Shown in pieces: positions 16,432-26,210 of a stretch of DNA of 52,423 nucleotides (position 1 is its first letter; each line of letters starts with the position of its first letter). A program made the translations under genes and the position numbers. The notes under the pieces were generated by a model that saw only the letters and a list, made by a program, of their open reading frames with translations, ran no database searches and was not told where the DNA came from. This stretch comes from Burkholderiaceae bacterium (lineage in GTDB: Bacteria; Pseudomonadota; Gammaproteobacteria; Burkholderiales; Burkholderiaceae_D), in contig SCTK01000023.1 in the NCBI GenBank assembly GCA_004298905.1, positions 1-52,423 of the forward strand. Reading direction: 5' to 3'.

Positions 16432-17199
16432 CTACAGGACTTCCCAATGCCAGGTGGCATCTGCAACCATCAGCGCATTGCCGCGCGTGGGTGCGTGGTC
16501 GAACTCCCAATCCGATAGCACCCAGCGTTCATAGTGTTGGCCGTCTTGTTCCCAGCGATGGGTGGCCGGGCGGTGGGTGTGGCCGTGAATCATTTTGCGG
16601 CAACCAGCTTCCTGCAAGGCACGCAGCACCGCTTTCGGGTTGACGTCCATAATGGCCATCGCTTTGGTTTGTTTTTCCTGCTGGCTACGCTGGCGCAGCA
16701 TGTCGATGTGGGCGAGGCGTTGCGTCAGGGGTTGCGCGAGAAAGTTTTGTTGCCAGTGCGGGTCGCGTACTTGCGTGCGGAATGTTTGATAAGCAATGTC
16801 ATCCGTGCACAGGGTGTCGCCGTGCAGCAGCAGCACCGGTTCGTGCGCGCTATGCAGCAGCACGGTTTCCGGCAGCAGCGTCACGCCGCTTTCCTGCGCA
16901 AAGTTTTGACCGAGCAGGAAGTCGCGGTTGCCGTGTTGCAGGTAAATCTGCACTCCGGCATCGCGCGTTTGCTTGAGCGCTGCGATGACGGCCCGGTTGA
17001 TGCCGCGTCCGGCATCGTCATCCCCGGCCCAGTATTCAAACAGATCGCCGAGGATGAAGAGCGCGTCAGCGCGTGCCGGTAGTGTGCGCAGGAATTCAGT
17101 GAAGCGCGCCAGCGTGTGCGGCAGGGCGCTGTCCAGATGCAAATCGGAGATGAACGCGAGCCGCGACGCGGGGCAGGGGAGAGGGAAGGGCGTCGACAT
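16432..17199 (-). CDS. lpxH: UDP-2,3-diacylglucosamine diphosphatase LpxH
   Basis: This 255-aa peripheral membrane enzyme cleaves UDP-2,3-diacylglucosamine to lipid X and UMP, the fourth step of lipid A synthesis. All calcineurin-like metallophosphatase motifs are visible: FISDLHLD, LGDLFEYW, HGNRDFLLG, LLHGDTLCTDD and IHGHTHRPATH. Length is close to the E. coli enzyme. It follows the cyclophilin gene by 32 bases on the same strand, a gene order common in Burkholderiales, and is probably cotranscribed with it. Confidence 0.95.
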   Translation of the reverse strand: MSTPFPLPCPASRLAFISDLHLDSALPHTLARFTEFLRTLPARADALFILGDLFEYWAGDDDAGRGINRAVIAALKQTRDAGVQIYLQHGNRDFLLGQNFAQESGVTLLPETVLLHSAHEPVLLLHGDTLCTDDIAYQTFRTQVRDPHWQQNFLAQPLTQRLAHIDMLRQRSQQEKQTKAMAIMDVNPKAVLRALQEAGCRKMIHGHTHRPATHRWEQDGQHYERWVLSDWEFDHAPTRGNALMVADATWHWEVL

Positions 17200-17231
17200 G
17201 CGAATCGCGGCGGAGCGCCCGGCTGAAAAGC

Positions 17232-17852
17232 TTAAAGGACTTCGGCTTTTTCAATCACCACGTCTTCTTTCGGCACATCTGTAAACATGCCGGCGCGGCC
17301 GGTGGCGACCTTGCCGATTTTGTCCACGATGTCCATGCCTTCGGTGACCTTGCCGAACACGCAATAACCCCAGCCCGAACCCATCGGGCGCGTGAAGTTG
17401 AGGAAGTCGTTATCGGCGACGTTGATGAAGAATTGCGCGGTGGCCGATTGCGGGTCGTTGGTGCGCGCCATGGCGATGGTGTACTTGTCGTTTTTCAAAC
17501 CGTTGGCGGCCTCGTTTTCAATCGGTGCATTGGTCGCGGTTTCTTTCATGCCCGGTTTGAAGCCGCCGCCCTGAATCATGAAGCCATCGATGACGCGGTG
17601 AAAAATGGTGCCGTTGTAATGGCCGCTGTTGACGTAGGCGAGAAAATTCTCGACCGTCTTGGGCGCTTTCTCGGCATCGAGGGTGAGGGTAATGGTGCCG
17701 AAGTTGGTGGTGAGCTTGACCATGGGATGCTTTCTCGAAAGTTGGGACGATTCAGATTTTGGTTTGATCTTGGGTGCCTGTGCGTGTGCCCAGGGGAGCA
17801 GTGTGGCGACAAGCACGGCGGTCAGCAGGATGCGGCGGGTGGCGTTCATCAT
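17232..17852 (-). CDS. Peptidyl-prolyl cis-trans isomerase, cyclophilin type, with signal peptide
   Basis: A cyclophilin (about 206 aa) that speeds proline isomerisation in protein folding. Start [19 protein letters not shown] gives a signal peptide ending near AHAQA; AGGA stands seven bases before ATG 17852, four bases after the transpeptidase stop. An 18-residue basic linker ([17 protein letters not shown]) follows, then [16 protein letters not shown], which is exactly how the cytoplasmic PpiB form normally begins. Active-site motifs [22 protein letters not shown] and GWGYCVFG are complete. Burkholderiales often carry tandem ppiA and ppiB here; a single gene with PpiA-like export signal and PpiB-like body could be a fusion. 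Periplasmic location is likely; an internal start for a cytoplasmic form is possible. Confidence 0.9.
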   Translation of the reverse strand: MMNATRRILLTAVLVATLLPWAHAQAPKIKPKSESSQLSRKHPMVKLTTNFGTITLTLDAEKAPKTVENFLAYVNSGHYNGTIFHRVIDGFMIQGGGFKPGMKETATNAPIENEAANGLKNDKYTIAMARTNDPQSATAQFFINVADNDFLNFTRPMGSGWGYCVFGKVTEGMDIVDKIGKVATGRAGMFTDVPKEDVVIEKAEVL

Positions 17853-17856
17853 GTGT

Positions 17857-19041
17857 TCATCCTGCGCTGCCTTCGTGGAGGATGCGCCACTGGCCATTTT
17901 CACGGATCCAGTACTGGCGTTTCTGCATCACATGAGACAGATTGCTGGAGCGGTAATCCTGGTCGAAAGTGACTACGAGCATATCGTCGTTGCCGGGGTT
18001 GCGCAGCATCGAAAGATTTTTGGTGACCACCTGAATGTGTTCCTTGCCAGCGTTGACGCGCCGTTTGTGCTCGGCCCACTGCGCGTAATTCATGTCTTCG
18101 CTGGAAAATTTCTTGGAGTAGTGGGCCAGGTATTTCTCGGTATCCAGACTTTCCCAATCGGCACGCCAGCTTTCAAAGGTCTTGAGAAAACTCTGGCGCT
18201 CGTTGTTCCAGTGATCCAGATCAAGCCATTCGATGTTGTCGCTGATGATCACCGGTGTCAGTCCGATTTGCACCAGGCGGTTGAGCTTTTCCAGATCGGG
18301 GTTGGCGAGCACCACGCAGCCGTTGCTGGCGCGCGGCGCGCGGCTATACGTATCGCTCGGCACGCCATGCAGCCAGATGCCATGGCCGGTGCGGCCTTGC
18401 AGGCGATCCCATTCGTTGGGGTAGTTGATCGGCAACGCCATCGGCCCGTAAAAATCGCCCAGCTTGGAGCGCGGCAGTGTGCCGGTGATGTGATAGACGC
18501 CAATCGGTGTTTTTTCGTCGCCTTCGCGGGTCTTGCCGTCACCCGCCTTGCCTTGGGTGATATAGAAATCGGCGAGGAAACGCGGACGGCCGTCCACATT
18601 TTCATACACGTACAAGCGTGATTTCTTGGTGTCGACCACGACCGCAGTTTTCTGATCCGGCCGCAATTGCAGCAGATAGCGTGGCACCGCATTGGCGGGC
18701 GGTTTTTCGCGATAGGCGCGCAGGCGCAGTTGCGCTTCTTCGCGCAAATCATTCAACTTGTCTTGCGGGCCGTTCGGCAGATCGCCCACCGTGCTGATGG
18801 AGCGTGTCCGTGCCAGTAGCAGGTCGCCTTTGATCAACTGAGCCAGATGGAAATTGGGCTGCTCGTCGAGCAAGGCCTCAGTCAACGTTAGCGCCTTGCT
18901 CAGACGGTTGCCAGAAATCTCGTCGTAAATCCGCAGCAGCTGAGTTTCCGGGTCAACACTCGCCGCCTGCACTGGAACCACGGTTGCGAGCAGTGAAACG
19001 AGCGGTGAGACTAATAACCCAAGGCATGACTTGTTCAACAT
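17857..19041 (-). CDS. L,D-transpeptidase (YkuD domain) with NTF2-like C-terminal domain
   Basis: A 394-aa exported enzyme, likely periplasmic, that forms or edits peptidoglycan cross-links or attaches proteins. An N-terminal signal peptide (to about residue 26) precedes a helical region, then a YkuD domain (about 110-250) with [16 protein letters not shown] and the catalytic SNGCVVL motif. Residues about 285-394 form a second domain ([28 protein letters not shown]) of the NTF2-like/Cds6 type, clearly similar to the end of the TPR protein encoded 21 bases upstream. The two and the downstream cyclophilin appear to be one operon for envelope work. Confidence 0.9.
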   Translation of the reverse strand: MLNKSCLGLLVSPLVSLLATVVPVQAASVDPETQLLRIYDEISGNRLSKALTLTEALLDEQPNFHLAQLIKGDLLLARTRSISTVGDLPNGPQDKLNDLREEAQLRLRAYREKPPANAVPRYLLQLRPDQKTAVVVDTKKSRLYVYENVDGRPRFLADFYITQGKAGDGKTREGDEKTPIGVYHITGTLPRSKLGDFYGPMALPINYPNEWDRLQGRTGHGIWLHGVPSDTYSRAPRASNGCVVLANPDLEKLNRLVQIGLTPVIISDNIEWLDLDHWNNERQSFLKTFESWRADWESLDTEKYLAHYSKKFSSEDMNYAQWAEHKRRVNAGKEHIQVVTKNLSMLRNPGNDDMLVVTFDQDYRSSNLSHVMQKRQYWIRENGQWRILHEGSAG

Positions 19042-19062
19042 ACGATCCTTTGGCTGCGCAGC

Positions 19063-20106
19063 TTAGCCGCCTGAACTTTCCTGCACGATTTGCCACTTGC
19101 CCGCCGTTTTGCTCATGACCAGTGTCTTGCGCGAACGTGTCTTGTGGCCGGGCGCGGTATACAGCTGACGGAATTTGACCGTGGCTTGCGACCCGGCCAG
19201 GCTGATCTGGACATCTTCCAGCGCGACAGAAATCTTGCGCTTGCCTTCGATGCGTTGGCGGCGTTCTTCTTCCCAGGCTGCGCGCGACTGATTGTTGGGC
19301 GTTTTGAATTCGGCGCCATAGGCAGCCAGATAGGTTTTCGTATCCTGATTTGACCAGGCCGTTGCCCAGGTTTGCACGGCGCGTTTCACTTCATCTTCAT
19401 CGCTGCCTTCCTTGGCCGCGGGTTTGCTGTTCGCAGCCGGTTTCGTGGTGGCTGCGGGTGCAGGCGCGGTGGCGGGTGCGGTTGCTGCAGGGGCAGCCGC
19501 AGTCGCCGGTGCGGAGGTGATTGGAACCGGTTTGACGGCAGGTGCGGGCGTGGGGCTGGTGTGGCCGCCACCGATCATTTCGCGCACCAGCGACAGTTTG
19601 GTTTGCGCTGCCGTATTGCTCGAGTCCAGTTGCAGCGCCTTGTCATACGCCTGGCTGGCCAGCTTGGCATAAACATCGCCGAGGTTTTCGTGCGCGGTGG
19701 CGTAACTGGGGTGGGTGCGAATCGCCATTTCCAGGGCATCGCGCGCCTTTTCGTATTTACCCTGCGAGGCATACAGCACGGCCAGATTGTTATAGGGCTC
19801 GGGCAACTCCGGGTAATCTTCGGTCAGGCGGGTAAAGATCTGAATCGCCTCGGGAGTTTTTTTCTGCTCGGTATAGATCAGTCCCTTGAGAAAACGCATT
19901 TGTGCGTCTTTGGGCTTGTTGACGAGAAACTTGTCGGCTTCGTGTAAGGCTTGGTCATATTGCCCGGCCTTGAGCAGATTGCTGACTTCAACCGATTCCG
20001 GTGTCGATTGCGCAGCTGCGCCCGCGCAGCACAGCAATGTTGCGGCTGCAAATACACGCAGGCGATTGGATCTTGCATTGATTTTATTAATCCAGGTCAG
20101 GGGCAC
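19063..20106 (-). CDS. Exported TPR-repeat protein with NTF2-like C-terminal domain
   Basis: About 347 aa. I place the start at GTG 20106 (VPLTWINKINARSNRL), since GGAG lies six bases before it and a signal peptide (VFAAATLLCCAGAAAQS) follows; the longer frame to 20208 would bury this peptide and overlap the cysS promoter. TPR repeats fill about residues 35-180 (AGQYDQALHEADKFL, PYNNLAVLYASQGKYEKARDAL), then a low-complexity Ala/Pro/Thr linker, then a domain (DTKTYLAAYGAEF, KTAGKWQIVQESS) homologous to the C-terminus of the neighbouring L,D-transpeptidase. TPRs suggest a protein-interaction scaffold, presumably periplasmic. Divergent from cysS. Confidence 0.85.
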   Translation of the reverse strand: MPLTWINKINARSNRLRVFAAATLLCCAGAAAQSTPESVEVSNLLKAGQYDQALHEADKFLVNKPKDAQMRFLKGLIYTEQKKTPEAIQIFTRLTEDYPELPEPYNNLAVLYASQGKYEKARDALEMAIRTHPSYATAHENLGDVYAKLASQAYDKALQLDSSNTAAQTKLSLVREMIGGGHTSPTPAPAVKPVPITSAPATAAAPAATAPATAPAPAATTKPAANSKPAAKEGSDEDEVKRAVQTWATAWSNQDTKTYLAAYGAEFKTPNNQSRAAWEEERRQRIEGKRKISVALEDVQISLAGSQATVKFRQLYTAPGHKTRSRKTLVMSKTAGKWQIVQESSGG

Positions 20107-20239
20107 GAAGGTCTCCACATGAAGGTGTGTTGCATGTTGGCGCAGTCTGCGGCAAGGCTGACTGCGCATCCGGGTGTTATATACTCCCGAAGCCTTGCAT
20201 TCTATCAAGTCTCATTCCTCTGTGTCGCATATCTTCCCG

Positions 20240-21613
20240 ATGTCCCGACTGAAAATATACAACACGCTTGCCCGTGAAAAACAGGATTTTGTCCCGCGCC
20301 AACCGGGGCAGGTGCGCATGTACGTGTGCGGCATGACGGTCTATGACTATTGCCATATTGGCCATGCGCGCGTCATGGTGGTGTTCGACATGGTACAGCG
20401 CTGGCTGCGTGCCAGCGGTTTTGCCGTCACTTATGTGCGCAACATCACCGATATCGACGACAAGATCATCAAGCGTGCCGCTGAAAATGGCGAAAGCATC
20501 AGCCAGTTAACGGCACGTTTCATCGACGCCATGAATGAAGATGCGGCCGCGCTGGGCGTGCAGCGGCCTGACCATGAGCCGCGTGCGACCGAATACATCC
20601 CGCAGATGATCGCCATGATCGAGACACTGGAACAAAAGGCGCTGGCCTATCAGGTCATGCAGGGCGATGTGAACTACGCCGTGCGCAAGTTTGATGGCTA
20701 CGGCAAGCTGTCCGGCAAATCGCTGGACGATCTGCGCGCCGGCGAACGGGTCGAGGTCGATAGCGACAAGCACGATCCGCTCGACTTTGTCTTGTGGAAA
20801 CAGGCCAAGGAAGGCGAGCCGTTCTGGGAATCACCCTGGGGCCGTGGCCGTCCCGGCTGGCATATCGAATGTTCGGCCATGAGCGGCGCCCTACTCGGTG
20901 AGACGTTTGATATCCATGGCGGCGGCGCGGATCTGCAATTCCCCCACCACGAAAACGAAATTGCCCAGAGCGAAGGCGCGCACGGCTGCACCTTTGTCAA
21001 CACCTGGATGCACAACGGTTTCGTCCGCGTGGACAATGAAAAAATGTCCAAATCGCTGGGCAACTTCTTTACCATCCGCGACGTGCTGGCCAAATACGAT
21101 GCCGAGGTGGTGCGCTTCTTCATTCTGCGTGCGCACTATCGCAGCCCGCTGAATTATTCCGATGCCCATCTGGACGATGCGCAGCACGCGCTGACGCGGC
21201 TTTATTCGGCCTTGCGCGAAGCGACGCCGGACGATGCACCGATTGACTGGCAGGAAGACCACGCCCAGCGTTTTGCGGCGGCGATGAACGACGATTTCAA
21301 CACACCGATTGCGATTGCGGTGTTGTTTGAACTGGCGGGCGAAACCAACAAAACCCATTCGCCGGTATTGGCGCGGCAGTTGAAAAAACTGGCGGGGCTG
21401 CTAGGGTTGGTAGAGCGCTCCAGCCACGATTTCTTTCAGGCGGCACCGGCAGGTCTGGACGAGGCTGCGATTCAGACGCGTATTGCAGAGCGCAGTGCTG
21501 CCAAGAAGGCGAAAGATTTTGCGCTGGCGGATCGGATTCGTGCCGAACTTGAACAGCAGGGCGTTGCGCTGGAAGACAAACCCGGCGGTGTCACCGAATG
21601 GCGTCGTACCTGA
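20240..21613 (+). CDS. cysS: Cysteinyl-tRNA synthetase CysS
   Basis: A 457-aa class I synthetase that charges tRNA-Cys. [19 protein letters not shown] holds the first zinc-ligand Cys and the HIGH motif; WHIECSAMS and [19 protein letters not shown] hold further zinc ligands; KMSKSLGNF is the KMSKS loop. The C-terminal DALR-like helical region ends in the usual basic tail ([18 protein letters not shown]). I chose [10 protein letters not shown] at 20240 because it matches the family N-terminus; the in-frame codons from 20174 are an unlikely extension. Confidence 0.97.
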   Translation: MSRLKIYNTLAREKQDFVPRQPGQVRMYVCGMTVYDYCHIGHARVMVVFDMVQRWLRASGFAVTYVRNITDIDDKIIKRAAENGESISQLTARFIDAMNEDAAALGVQRPDHEPRATEYIPQMIAMIETLEQKALAYQVMQGDVNYAVRKFDGYGKLSGKSLDDLRAGERVEVDSDKHDPLDFVLWKQAKEGEPFWESPWGRGRPGWHIECSAMSGALLGETFDIHGGGADLQFPHHENEIAQSEGAHGCTFVNTWMHNGFVRVDNEKMSKSLGNFFTIRDVLAKYDAEVVRFFILRAHYRSPLNYSDAHLDDAQHALTRLYSALREATPDDAPIDWQEDHAQRFAAAMNDDFNTPIAIAVLFELAGETNKTHSPVLARQLKKLAGLLGLVERSSHDFFQAAPAGLDEAAIQTRIAERSAAKKAKDFALADRIRAELEQQGVALEDKPGGVTEWRRT

Positions 21614-21642
21614 ACTGACCGACTCACTAAAAAGAACCCATC

Positions 21643-22284
21643 GTGGCCGAAAAAAAATCACCCAGTTCCGCCCCCAGCTATTGGGAACAAGCTTGCAAGG
21701 AGCTGACCCGCTGCGATCGGGTGATGCGCCGTCTGATTCCGCAATACGAAGGCTTGTGTCTCGTCAGTCGCGGTGATCCCTTTGTGACGCTGGCGCGTTC
21801 CATCGTCGGCCAGCAGATTTCGATCAAGGCGGCCGATACGGTATGGAGCCGACTGCTGGCGGCCTGCCCGAGCCTGGCGCCCAAAACCGTCCTTAAAACC
21901 GGCCCGGAAAAACTGGCACAATGCGGTCTGTCCAAACGCAAGGCCGAATACATCCTTGATTTGGCAGGACATTTCGATGCAGGCGCGCTGGATATCACGC
22001 GCTGGCCGGAGATGAGCGACGACGAAGTGATCGCCCAGCTTACGGCCATCCGTGGCATCGGGCGCTGGACAGCGGAGATGTTTTTGATTTTTAATCTGCT
22101 CCGGCCCAATATCATGCCGCTGGATGATTTGGGGCTGCTCAAGGCGATCAGCCTGCATTACTTCAGCGGTGAGCCGGTGTCGCGCAGCGAAGCGCGCGAA
22201 GTGTCGGCCAATTGGGAACCCTGGCGCACGGTGGGCACTTGGTATCTGTGGCGTAGTCTGGACCCGGTGCCGGTGGAATACTAA
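21643..22284 (+). CDS. DNA-3-methyladenine glycosylase II-like (HhH-GPD)
   Basis: A 213-aa base-excision glycosylase that removes alkylated bases from DNA. The helix-hairpin-helix LTAIRGIGRWTAEMF is followed by the catalytic Asp region MPLDDLGLLKAI, as in AlkA-type enzymes. IVGQQISIKAADTVWSRL is the family's conserved helix. It is shorter than E. coli AlkA because it lacks the N-terminal domain, as is usual for the Burkholderiales form. Start is GTG 21643, 29 bases after cysS. Order cysS-glycosylase-accA is a conserved betaproteobacterial one. Confidence 0.9.
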   Translation: MAEKKSPSSAPSYWEQACKELTRCDRVMRRLIPQYEGLCLVSRGDPFVTLARSIVGQQISIKAADTVWSRLLAACPSLAPKTVLKTGPEKLAQCGLSKRKAEYILDLAGHFDAGALDITRWPEMSDDEVIAQLTAIRGIGRWTAEMFLIFNLLRPNIMPLDDLGLLKAISLHYFSGEPVSRSEAREVSANWEPWRTVGTWYLWRSLDPVPVEY

Positions 22285-22448
22285 AAATGGAGACAAATGA
22301 AGTGGGGCTAAATTAAATGGGGTTCAAAAATTAAATGGGGTCAGACTCCATTTAATTGAGAATCCATAACACCAGGGAAACCTGCATCGCAATTAAATGG
22401 AGTCTGACCCCATTTAATTTTTGAACCCCATTTAATTTGTCTCCATTT
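22285..22448. repeat. Long nested inverted repeat upstream of accA
   Basis: A perfect 48-bp inverted repeat: left arm 22310-22357, right arm 22391-22438, loop 33 bases. An outer 14-bp pair (22285-22298 with 22435-22448) extends it; the left side has 15 extra bases between the two stems. Each arm itself holds the small palindrome TTAAATGG-ggtcagact-CCATTTAA. It lies entirely between the glycosylase stop and the accA ribosome-binding site. The GGGGTCAGACTCC core recalls REP-like repeats; related short motifs occur at 10496 and near 31527. Confidence 0.9.
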
Positions 22449-22467
22449 AATTCAGGAGAAACGGAAA

Positions 22468-23436
22468 ATGAAAACCACCTTCCTCGATTTCGAACAATCG
22501 ATCGCCGATCTGGAGGGCAAGATCGAAGAACTGCGCTATGTGCAGGACGATTCTGCGGTTGATATTTCGGAAGAAATCGATCGTCTCAAAGGCAAGAGCG
22601 AGAGTCTGACCAAAGAGGTTTATGCCAAGCTGTCCTCCTGGCAGGTGTCGCAAGTCGCGCGTCATCCGCAGCGGCCCTATACGCTGGATTACCTTGAGCT
22701 GATCTTCACCGACTTCCACGAATTGCATGGCGACCGTTCCTATGCCGACGATCCTTCCATCGTCGGCGGGCTGGCGCGTTTCAATGGCCGTCCGGTGATG
22801 GTGATCGGCCACCAAAAAGGCCGCGACACCAAAGAGCGCGGCTTCCGCAATTTCGGCATGCCGCGCCCGGAAGGTTATCGCAAGGCGGAACGTCTGATGC
22901 GGCTGGCGGAAAAATTCGGCCTGCCGATTTTCACTTTTGTCGATACCCCCGGCGCCTATCCCGGTATCGGCGCGGAAGAACGTGGTCAGTCGGAAGCCAT
23001 CGGCAAAAATCTTTACGTGATGGCCGAATTGAAAGTGCCCATCATCACCACCATCATCGGCGAAGGTGGTTCCGGTGGCGCGCTGGCGATTGCCGTGGCC
23101 GATCTGGTGCTGATGCTGCAATACTCGACCTATTCCGTGATCTCCCCCGAAGGCTGCGCCTCGATTCTGTACCGCAGCGCCGACAAGGCGCCCGAAGCGG
23201 CCGAGGCGCTGGGCATTACTGCACATCGTCTGAAAGCGCTCGGCTTGATCGACCGCATCATCAACGAGCCGCTGGGTGGCGCGCATCGCGACCGCAAGCA
23301 AATGGCACAGATGCTCAAACGCGCCCTGGCCGATGCACTGCGCCAGTTCAACGACGTCAAGCCCAAGCAATTGGTCGAAGCGCGGCTGGAGCGTCTGCTC
23401 TCCTATGGCAAATTCAAGGAAACCGGCGCCGACTGA
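22468..23436 (+). CDS. accA: Acetyl-CoA carboxylase carboxyltransferase subunit alpha
   Basis: A 322-aa subunit of the carboxyltransferase that moves the carboxyl group from biotin to acetyl-CoA, making malonyl-CoA for fatty-acid synthesis. It works with AccD, not in this window. Family stretches: [30 protein letters not shown]-type region ([14 protein letters not shown]), [35 protein letters not shown] and [15 protein letters not shown] lies about nine bases before ATG 22468. Its 3' end overlaps the likely start of tilS. Confidence 0.97.
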   Translation: MKTTFLDFEQSIADLEGKIEELRYVQDDSAVDISEEIDRLKGKSESLTKEVYAKLSSWQVSQVARHPQRPYTLDYLELIFTDFHELHGDRSYADDPSIVGGLARFNGRPVMVIGHQKGRDTKERGFRNFGMPRPEGYRKAERLMRLAEKFGLPIFTFVDTPGAYPGIGAEERGQSEAIGKNLYVMAELKVPIITTIIGEGGSGGALAIAVADLVLMLQYSTYSVISPEGCASILYRSADKAPEAAEALGITAHRLKALGLIDRIINEPLGGAHRDRKQMAQMLKRALADALRQFNDVKPKQLVEARLERLLSYGKFKETGAD

Positions 23437-24802
23437 TGCGGCGACTGACGTGGTTTCGCGCGCACTGGCGCAGTGGCTCGCTGCGCTCGAGCCGTCATGG
23501 CAGTCCAGCCGGTTCGCGATTGCCTTCAGTGGCGGGCGTGATTCCACGGTCCTGCTGCATGCGCTGGCGCAACTTCTCCCACCTTCCCGTTTAGCCGCAC
23601 TGCATATTCATCATGGCTTGCAGGCGCAGGCTGATGATTGGCAGCAGCATTGTCAGACGCTGTGCGCGCAACTGAACGTCCCCTTTCTGACGTGCAAGAT
23701 CGACGTTCCGCGCGCGAATGGGCAGGGTATCGAAGCGGCGGCGCGTGAGGCGCGCTATGCGGCGCTGGTGCAATTGGCGCAGCAAGCGCAGTGCGATAGC
23801 CTGCTCACCGCGCATCACGCCGACGATCAGGTGGAATCGATGCTGTTGCAACTGTTGCGTGGCACCGGCTTGCCAGGCGCGGCTGGCATGGCGGCCAGCA
23901 AAATGACGCTCAACTCCACGTTGCCGCAACAGCGGCCGCTGCTGCATGTTCCTGCAAGCGCGCTGACCGAATACGTCACGCAGTATCAACTGCGCTGGGT
24001 TGAAGATCCCTCGAACCAAAACCGCCATTACGCGCGCAATGCCCTGCGACATGAGGTCTTGCCGACGTTGCAGGAATATTTTCCGGACTATCGGGACACA
24101 CTCACACGTTTTTCCGAACATGCCGCGCAAGCGCAAACGCTGCTGAATCAACTGGCGCACCTCGACTATGTGCAATGTGCCAGCGTCACTGGCCAGTTGC
24201 ACGTGCCTGCGTTGTTGCAGCATTCGGCCGCACGGCAGGTCAATCTGTTGCGCTACTGGGTTGCCTGCCATGGTTTGCCCGCACCCAGCGCCGCGCGGCT
24301 GCATGAGGTGATGCGGCGTTTGACCACAACCCGGCAGGTGCGCGCCTGGTCGGTCACGCATGAAGATCATCGGATTCGTTGTGAATACGACCTGCTGTCG
24401 ATTCAAGCGCCAACAGCAGAATTTTCTCCTCCGGCCGCGATTGATTTCCGCTGGCAAGGTGAGCCGGTCATCGAGCTGCCCGCTTGGCGGGGCCGCTGGA
24501 AATTCTTGCGCGCCAGTACTGGCATCGCAGCCGATTGGTTGCAGCAGCAAACGCTCTCAGTGCGCGCACGCACGGGGGGCGAGCGCTTGAAGTTGCATCC
24601 TGCGCGTCCTTCACGCAGTCTGAAAAATCTTTATCAGGAAGCGCGCATTCCGCATGACCGGCGTGACGCGCTGCCACTGCTCTATGCGCAGGATGAATTA
24701 CTTGCCGTGGCCGGAATCGGTGTCGATTGCCGCTTCGTGCGGAGTGCGCCAGAGGCTGCGGCGACCAATGCCTGCATCCAGATCGTCTGGCAAGCCGACT
24801 GA
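23405..24802 (+). CDS. tilS: tRNA(Ile)-lysidine synthase TilS
   Basis: About 465 aa. TilS ligates lysine to the wobble cytidine of tRNA-Ile(CAU), changing it to read AUA. The PP-loop ATP site [16 protein letters not shown] and [23 protein letters not shown] are diagnostic, with [22 protein letters not shown] and a C-terminal substrate domain ([24 protein letters not shown]). The start is uncertain: ATG 23405 overlaps accA by 32 bases; GTG 23450 is an alternative just after the accA stop. Neither has a strong Shine-Dalgarno. In many Burkholderiales lysC follows tilS; here it does not. Confidence 0.93.
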   Translation: MANSRKPAPTDAATDVVSRALAQWLAALEPSWQSSRFAIAFSGGRDSTVLLHALAQLLPPSRLAALHIHHGLQAQADDWQQHCQTLCAQLNVPFLTCKIDVPRANGQGIEAAAREARYAALVQLAQQAQCDSLLTAHHADDQVESMLLQLLRGTGLPGAAGMAASKMTLNSTLPQQRPLLHVPASALTEYVTQYQLRWVEDPSNQNRHYARNALRHEVLPTLQEYFPDYRDTLTRFSEHAAQAQTLLNQLAHLDYVQCASVTGQLHVPALLQHSAARQVNLLRYWVACHGLPAPSAARLHEVMRRLTTTRQVRAWSVTHEDHRIRCEYDLLSIQAPTAEFSPPAAIDFRWQGEPVIELPAWRGRWKFLRASTGIAADWLQQQTLSVRARTGGERLKLHPARPSRSLKNLYQEARIPHDRRDALPLLYAQDELLAVAGIGVDCRFVRSAPEAAATNACIQIVWQAD

Positions 24803-24824
24803 GTGCTCGACTGAGTGCTGACCT

Positions 24825-25310
24825 TCAGAAAATCCCCGCCGCCAATCCTTCGGCAAAAGCCGCGCCTACATCGGCACAGCGGCGAAGATCTTCTTCGGCG
24901 ATATGTTTTGCCGCCAGAATGGTTTCACGCGTTTGCGCGTGGGTGATGATGATCAGCGGCGGCGCAATGGCTTTCAGACGCAAGCCGGTGGCGATGCGTT
25001 CGACTTGACGGATCACACCGGTGCCATCGCTGCCCGCGCACACCAGTAAAGCATAGGGCCGGCCGTTGATCTGGTCGAGCGCATCGTAATAAACGCGGTC
25101 GAAAAAATCCTTCATCAAGCCCGCCATGCTGCCGAGGTTTTCGGGGCTGACAAAAATATAACCATCGGCAGCCAGCACTTCGGCGGAGCGGGTTTCTACT
25201 GCGGTCTGCAAGTGAACTTCCACATTGCTACGGGCGGCGTCGGCGGCCACGCGTGCCATCTGCGCGCTGCCGCCCGTCATGCTGGAATAGACCACCAAAA
25301 GTTTTTTCAT
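24825..25310 (-). CDS. Flavodoxin-like NAD(P)H-dependent oxidoreductase
   Basis: A 161-aa flavodoxin-fold protein. MKKLLVVYSSMTGGSAQMA is the FMN-phosphate loop and FVSPENLGSMAGLMKDFFDRVYY the second flavin loop seen in NAD(P)H-dependent FMN reductases and quinone reductases. It probably transfers electrons to quinones or similar acceptors in the cytoplasm; the exact substrate cannot be told. Its start overlaps the mtfA stop by four bases, so the two are translated together. It is convergent with tilS. Confidence 0.82.
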   Translation of the reverse strand: MKKLLVVYSSMTGGSAQMARVAADAARSNVEVHLQTAVETRSAEVLAADGYIFVSPENLGSMAGLMKDFFDRVYYDALDQINGRPYALLVCAGSDGTGVIRQVERIATGLRLKAIAPPLIIITHAQTRETILAAKHIAEEDLRRCADVGAAFAEGLAAGIF

Positions 25311-26134
25311 GTGCGCATGCGGGCAATCGGGTCTTGCAGATAGAACTCGGCCAGCAATTGATACATCACCGGATAGTTGTGCAGCAACTGGCTGGGCGTC
25401 ATGAAGAAGATTTCAGAACACACGGCGAAAAACTCGCTGATATCTTCGGCGGCATAGGCATCGAGCGGCAGATCCTCATAGTAGGGATCGGCTTGTTCCG
25501 ACGTTGGGTCGATGTCGGGCGGAATGGAATTTTCAATGACTTCGACGCGCGTCTTGAAGTCGGCATAGCAGCTCTGGATATTTGTGATCCAGTGCTTGCG
25601 GCTCAAGCCGGGATGGAGCGTGCGCTTCAACAAAGGTACGCCGTCGGCGGCACCATTGCGCAAATCCAGCTTGTGCGCAAATTCATGAAGTACGACATTG
25701 AAGCCTGGATTCAGCACGCCCAGATCGGACGCATCCCAGGACAGCACCACCGGGCCGCTGTGCCAGGCTTCGCCGGCGAGCAGATCGAAATATTCATGCA
25801 CCACGCCTGCTTCGTCGGTTTCTTCGCTGTGCACCACAAACTCGCCGGGGTAGACGATGATCTCCTGCCAGCCCTGGTAATACTCCAGGCCAAGGTGGAG
25901 CACCGGCAGGCAGGCTTGCGTGGCGATCGAGACGCGGATAGTGTCGGTCAACTGCATGCCACCCGCAGCGCTGATCGATTTGCGCGCGAGGAATTGTCCA
26001 GTCAAGGCACGCAACTGTATTTGTTCCGCAGTTTGCAGCCAGGTATACCAAGGCAACTGGCGCACTACTTGCAACCAGAGTGTGTCAGGGATGGAGACCG
26101 TGCGCGGCGCGCGCTTGAATATTTTTTTGAGCAT
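25307..26134 (-). CDS. mtfA: MtfA-like zinc peptidase
   Basis: A 275-aa M90-family metallopeptidase. VVLHEFAHKLD (His150, Glu151, His154) is the HExxH zinc site, with a third ligand likely in the acidic helix EDISEFFAVCSEIFF. E. coli MtfA binds the Mlc repressor and so affects glucose PTS expression; Mlc control in this organism is unproven. No signal peptide, so cytoplasmic. First gene of a two-gene unit with the flavodoxin-like protein, divergent from relA. Confidence 0.88.
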   Translation of the reverse strand: MLKKIFKRAPRTVSIPDTLWLQVVRQLPWYTWLQTAEQIQLRALTGQFLARKSISAAGGMQLTDTIRVSIATQACLPVLHLGLEYYQGWQEIIVYPGEFVVHSEETDEAGVVHEYFDLLAGEAWHSGPVVLSWDASDLGVLNPGFNVVLHEFAHKLDLRNGAADGVPLLKRTLHPGLSRKHWITNIQSCYADFKTRVEVIENSIPPDIDPTSEQADPYYEDLPLDAYAAEDISEFFAVCSEIFFMTPSQLLHNYPVMYQLLAEFYLQDPIARMRT

Positions 26135-26173
26135 GACGGACCGACCAATCGAAAGCCCCTATGTTGTCCATCT

Positions 26174-26179
26174 TATAAT
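26174..26179 (+). promoter_or_regulatory. Possible -10 element upstream of relA
   Basis: A perfect TATAAT lies 31 bases before the relA ATG in the 76-base divergent gap. No good -35 hexamer is seen at the right distance, so this is only a candidate. Confidence 0.3.
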
Positions 26180-26210
26180 CGTTTTCAGACCACGCCAAAC
26201 TATTTACCCA

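Noticed and set aside
25920-26210. Upstream in-frame extension of relA
   Set aside because: It would read through mtfA on the opposite strand, and the 743-aa form from 26211 already matches RelA length.
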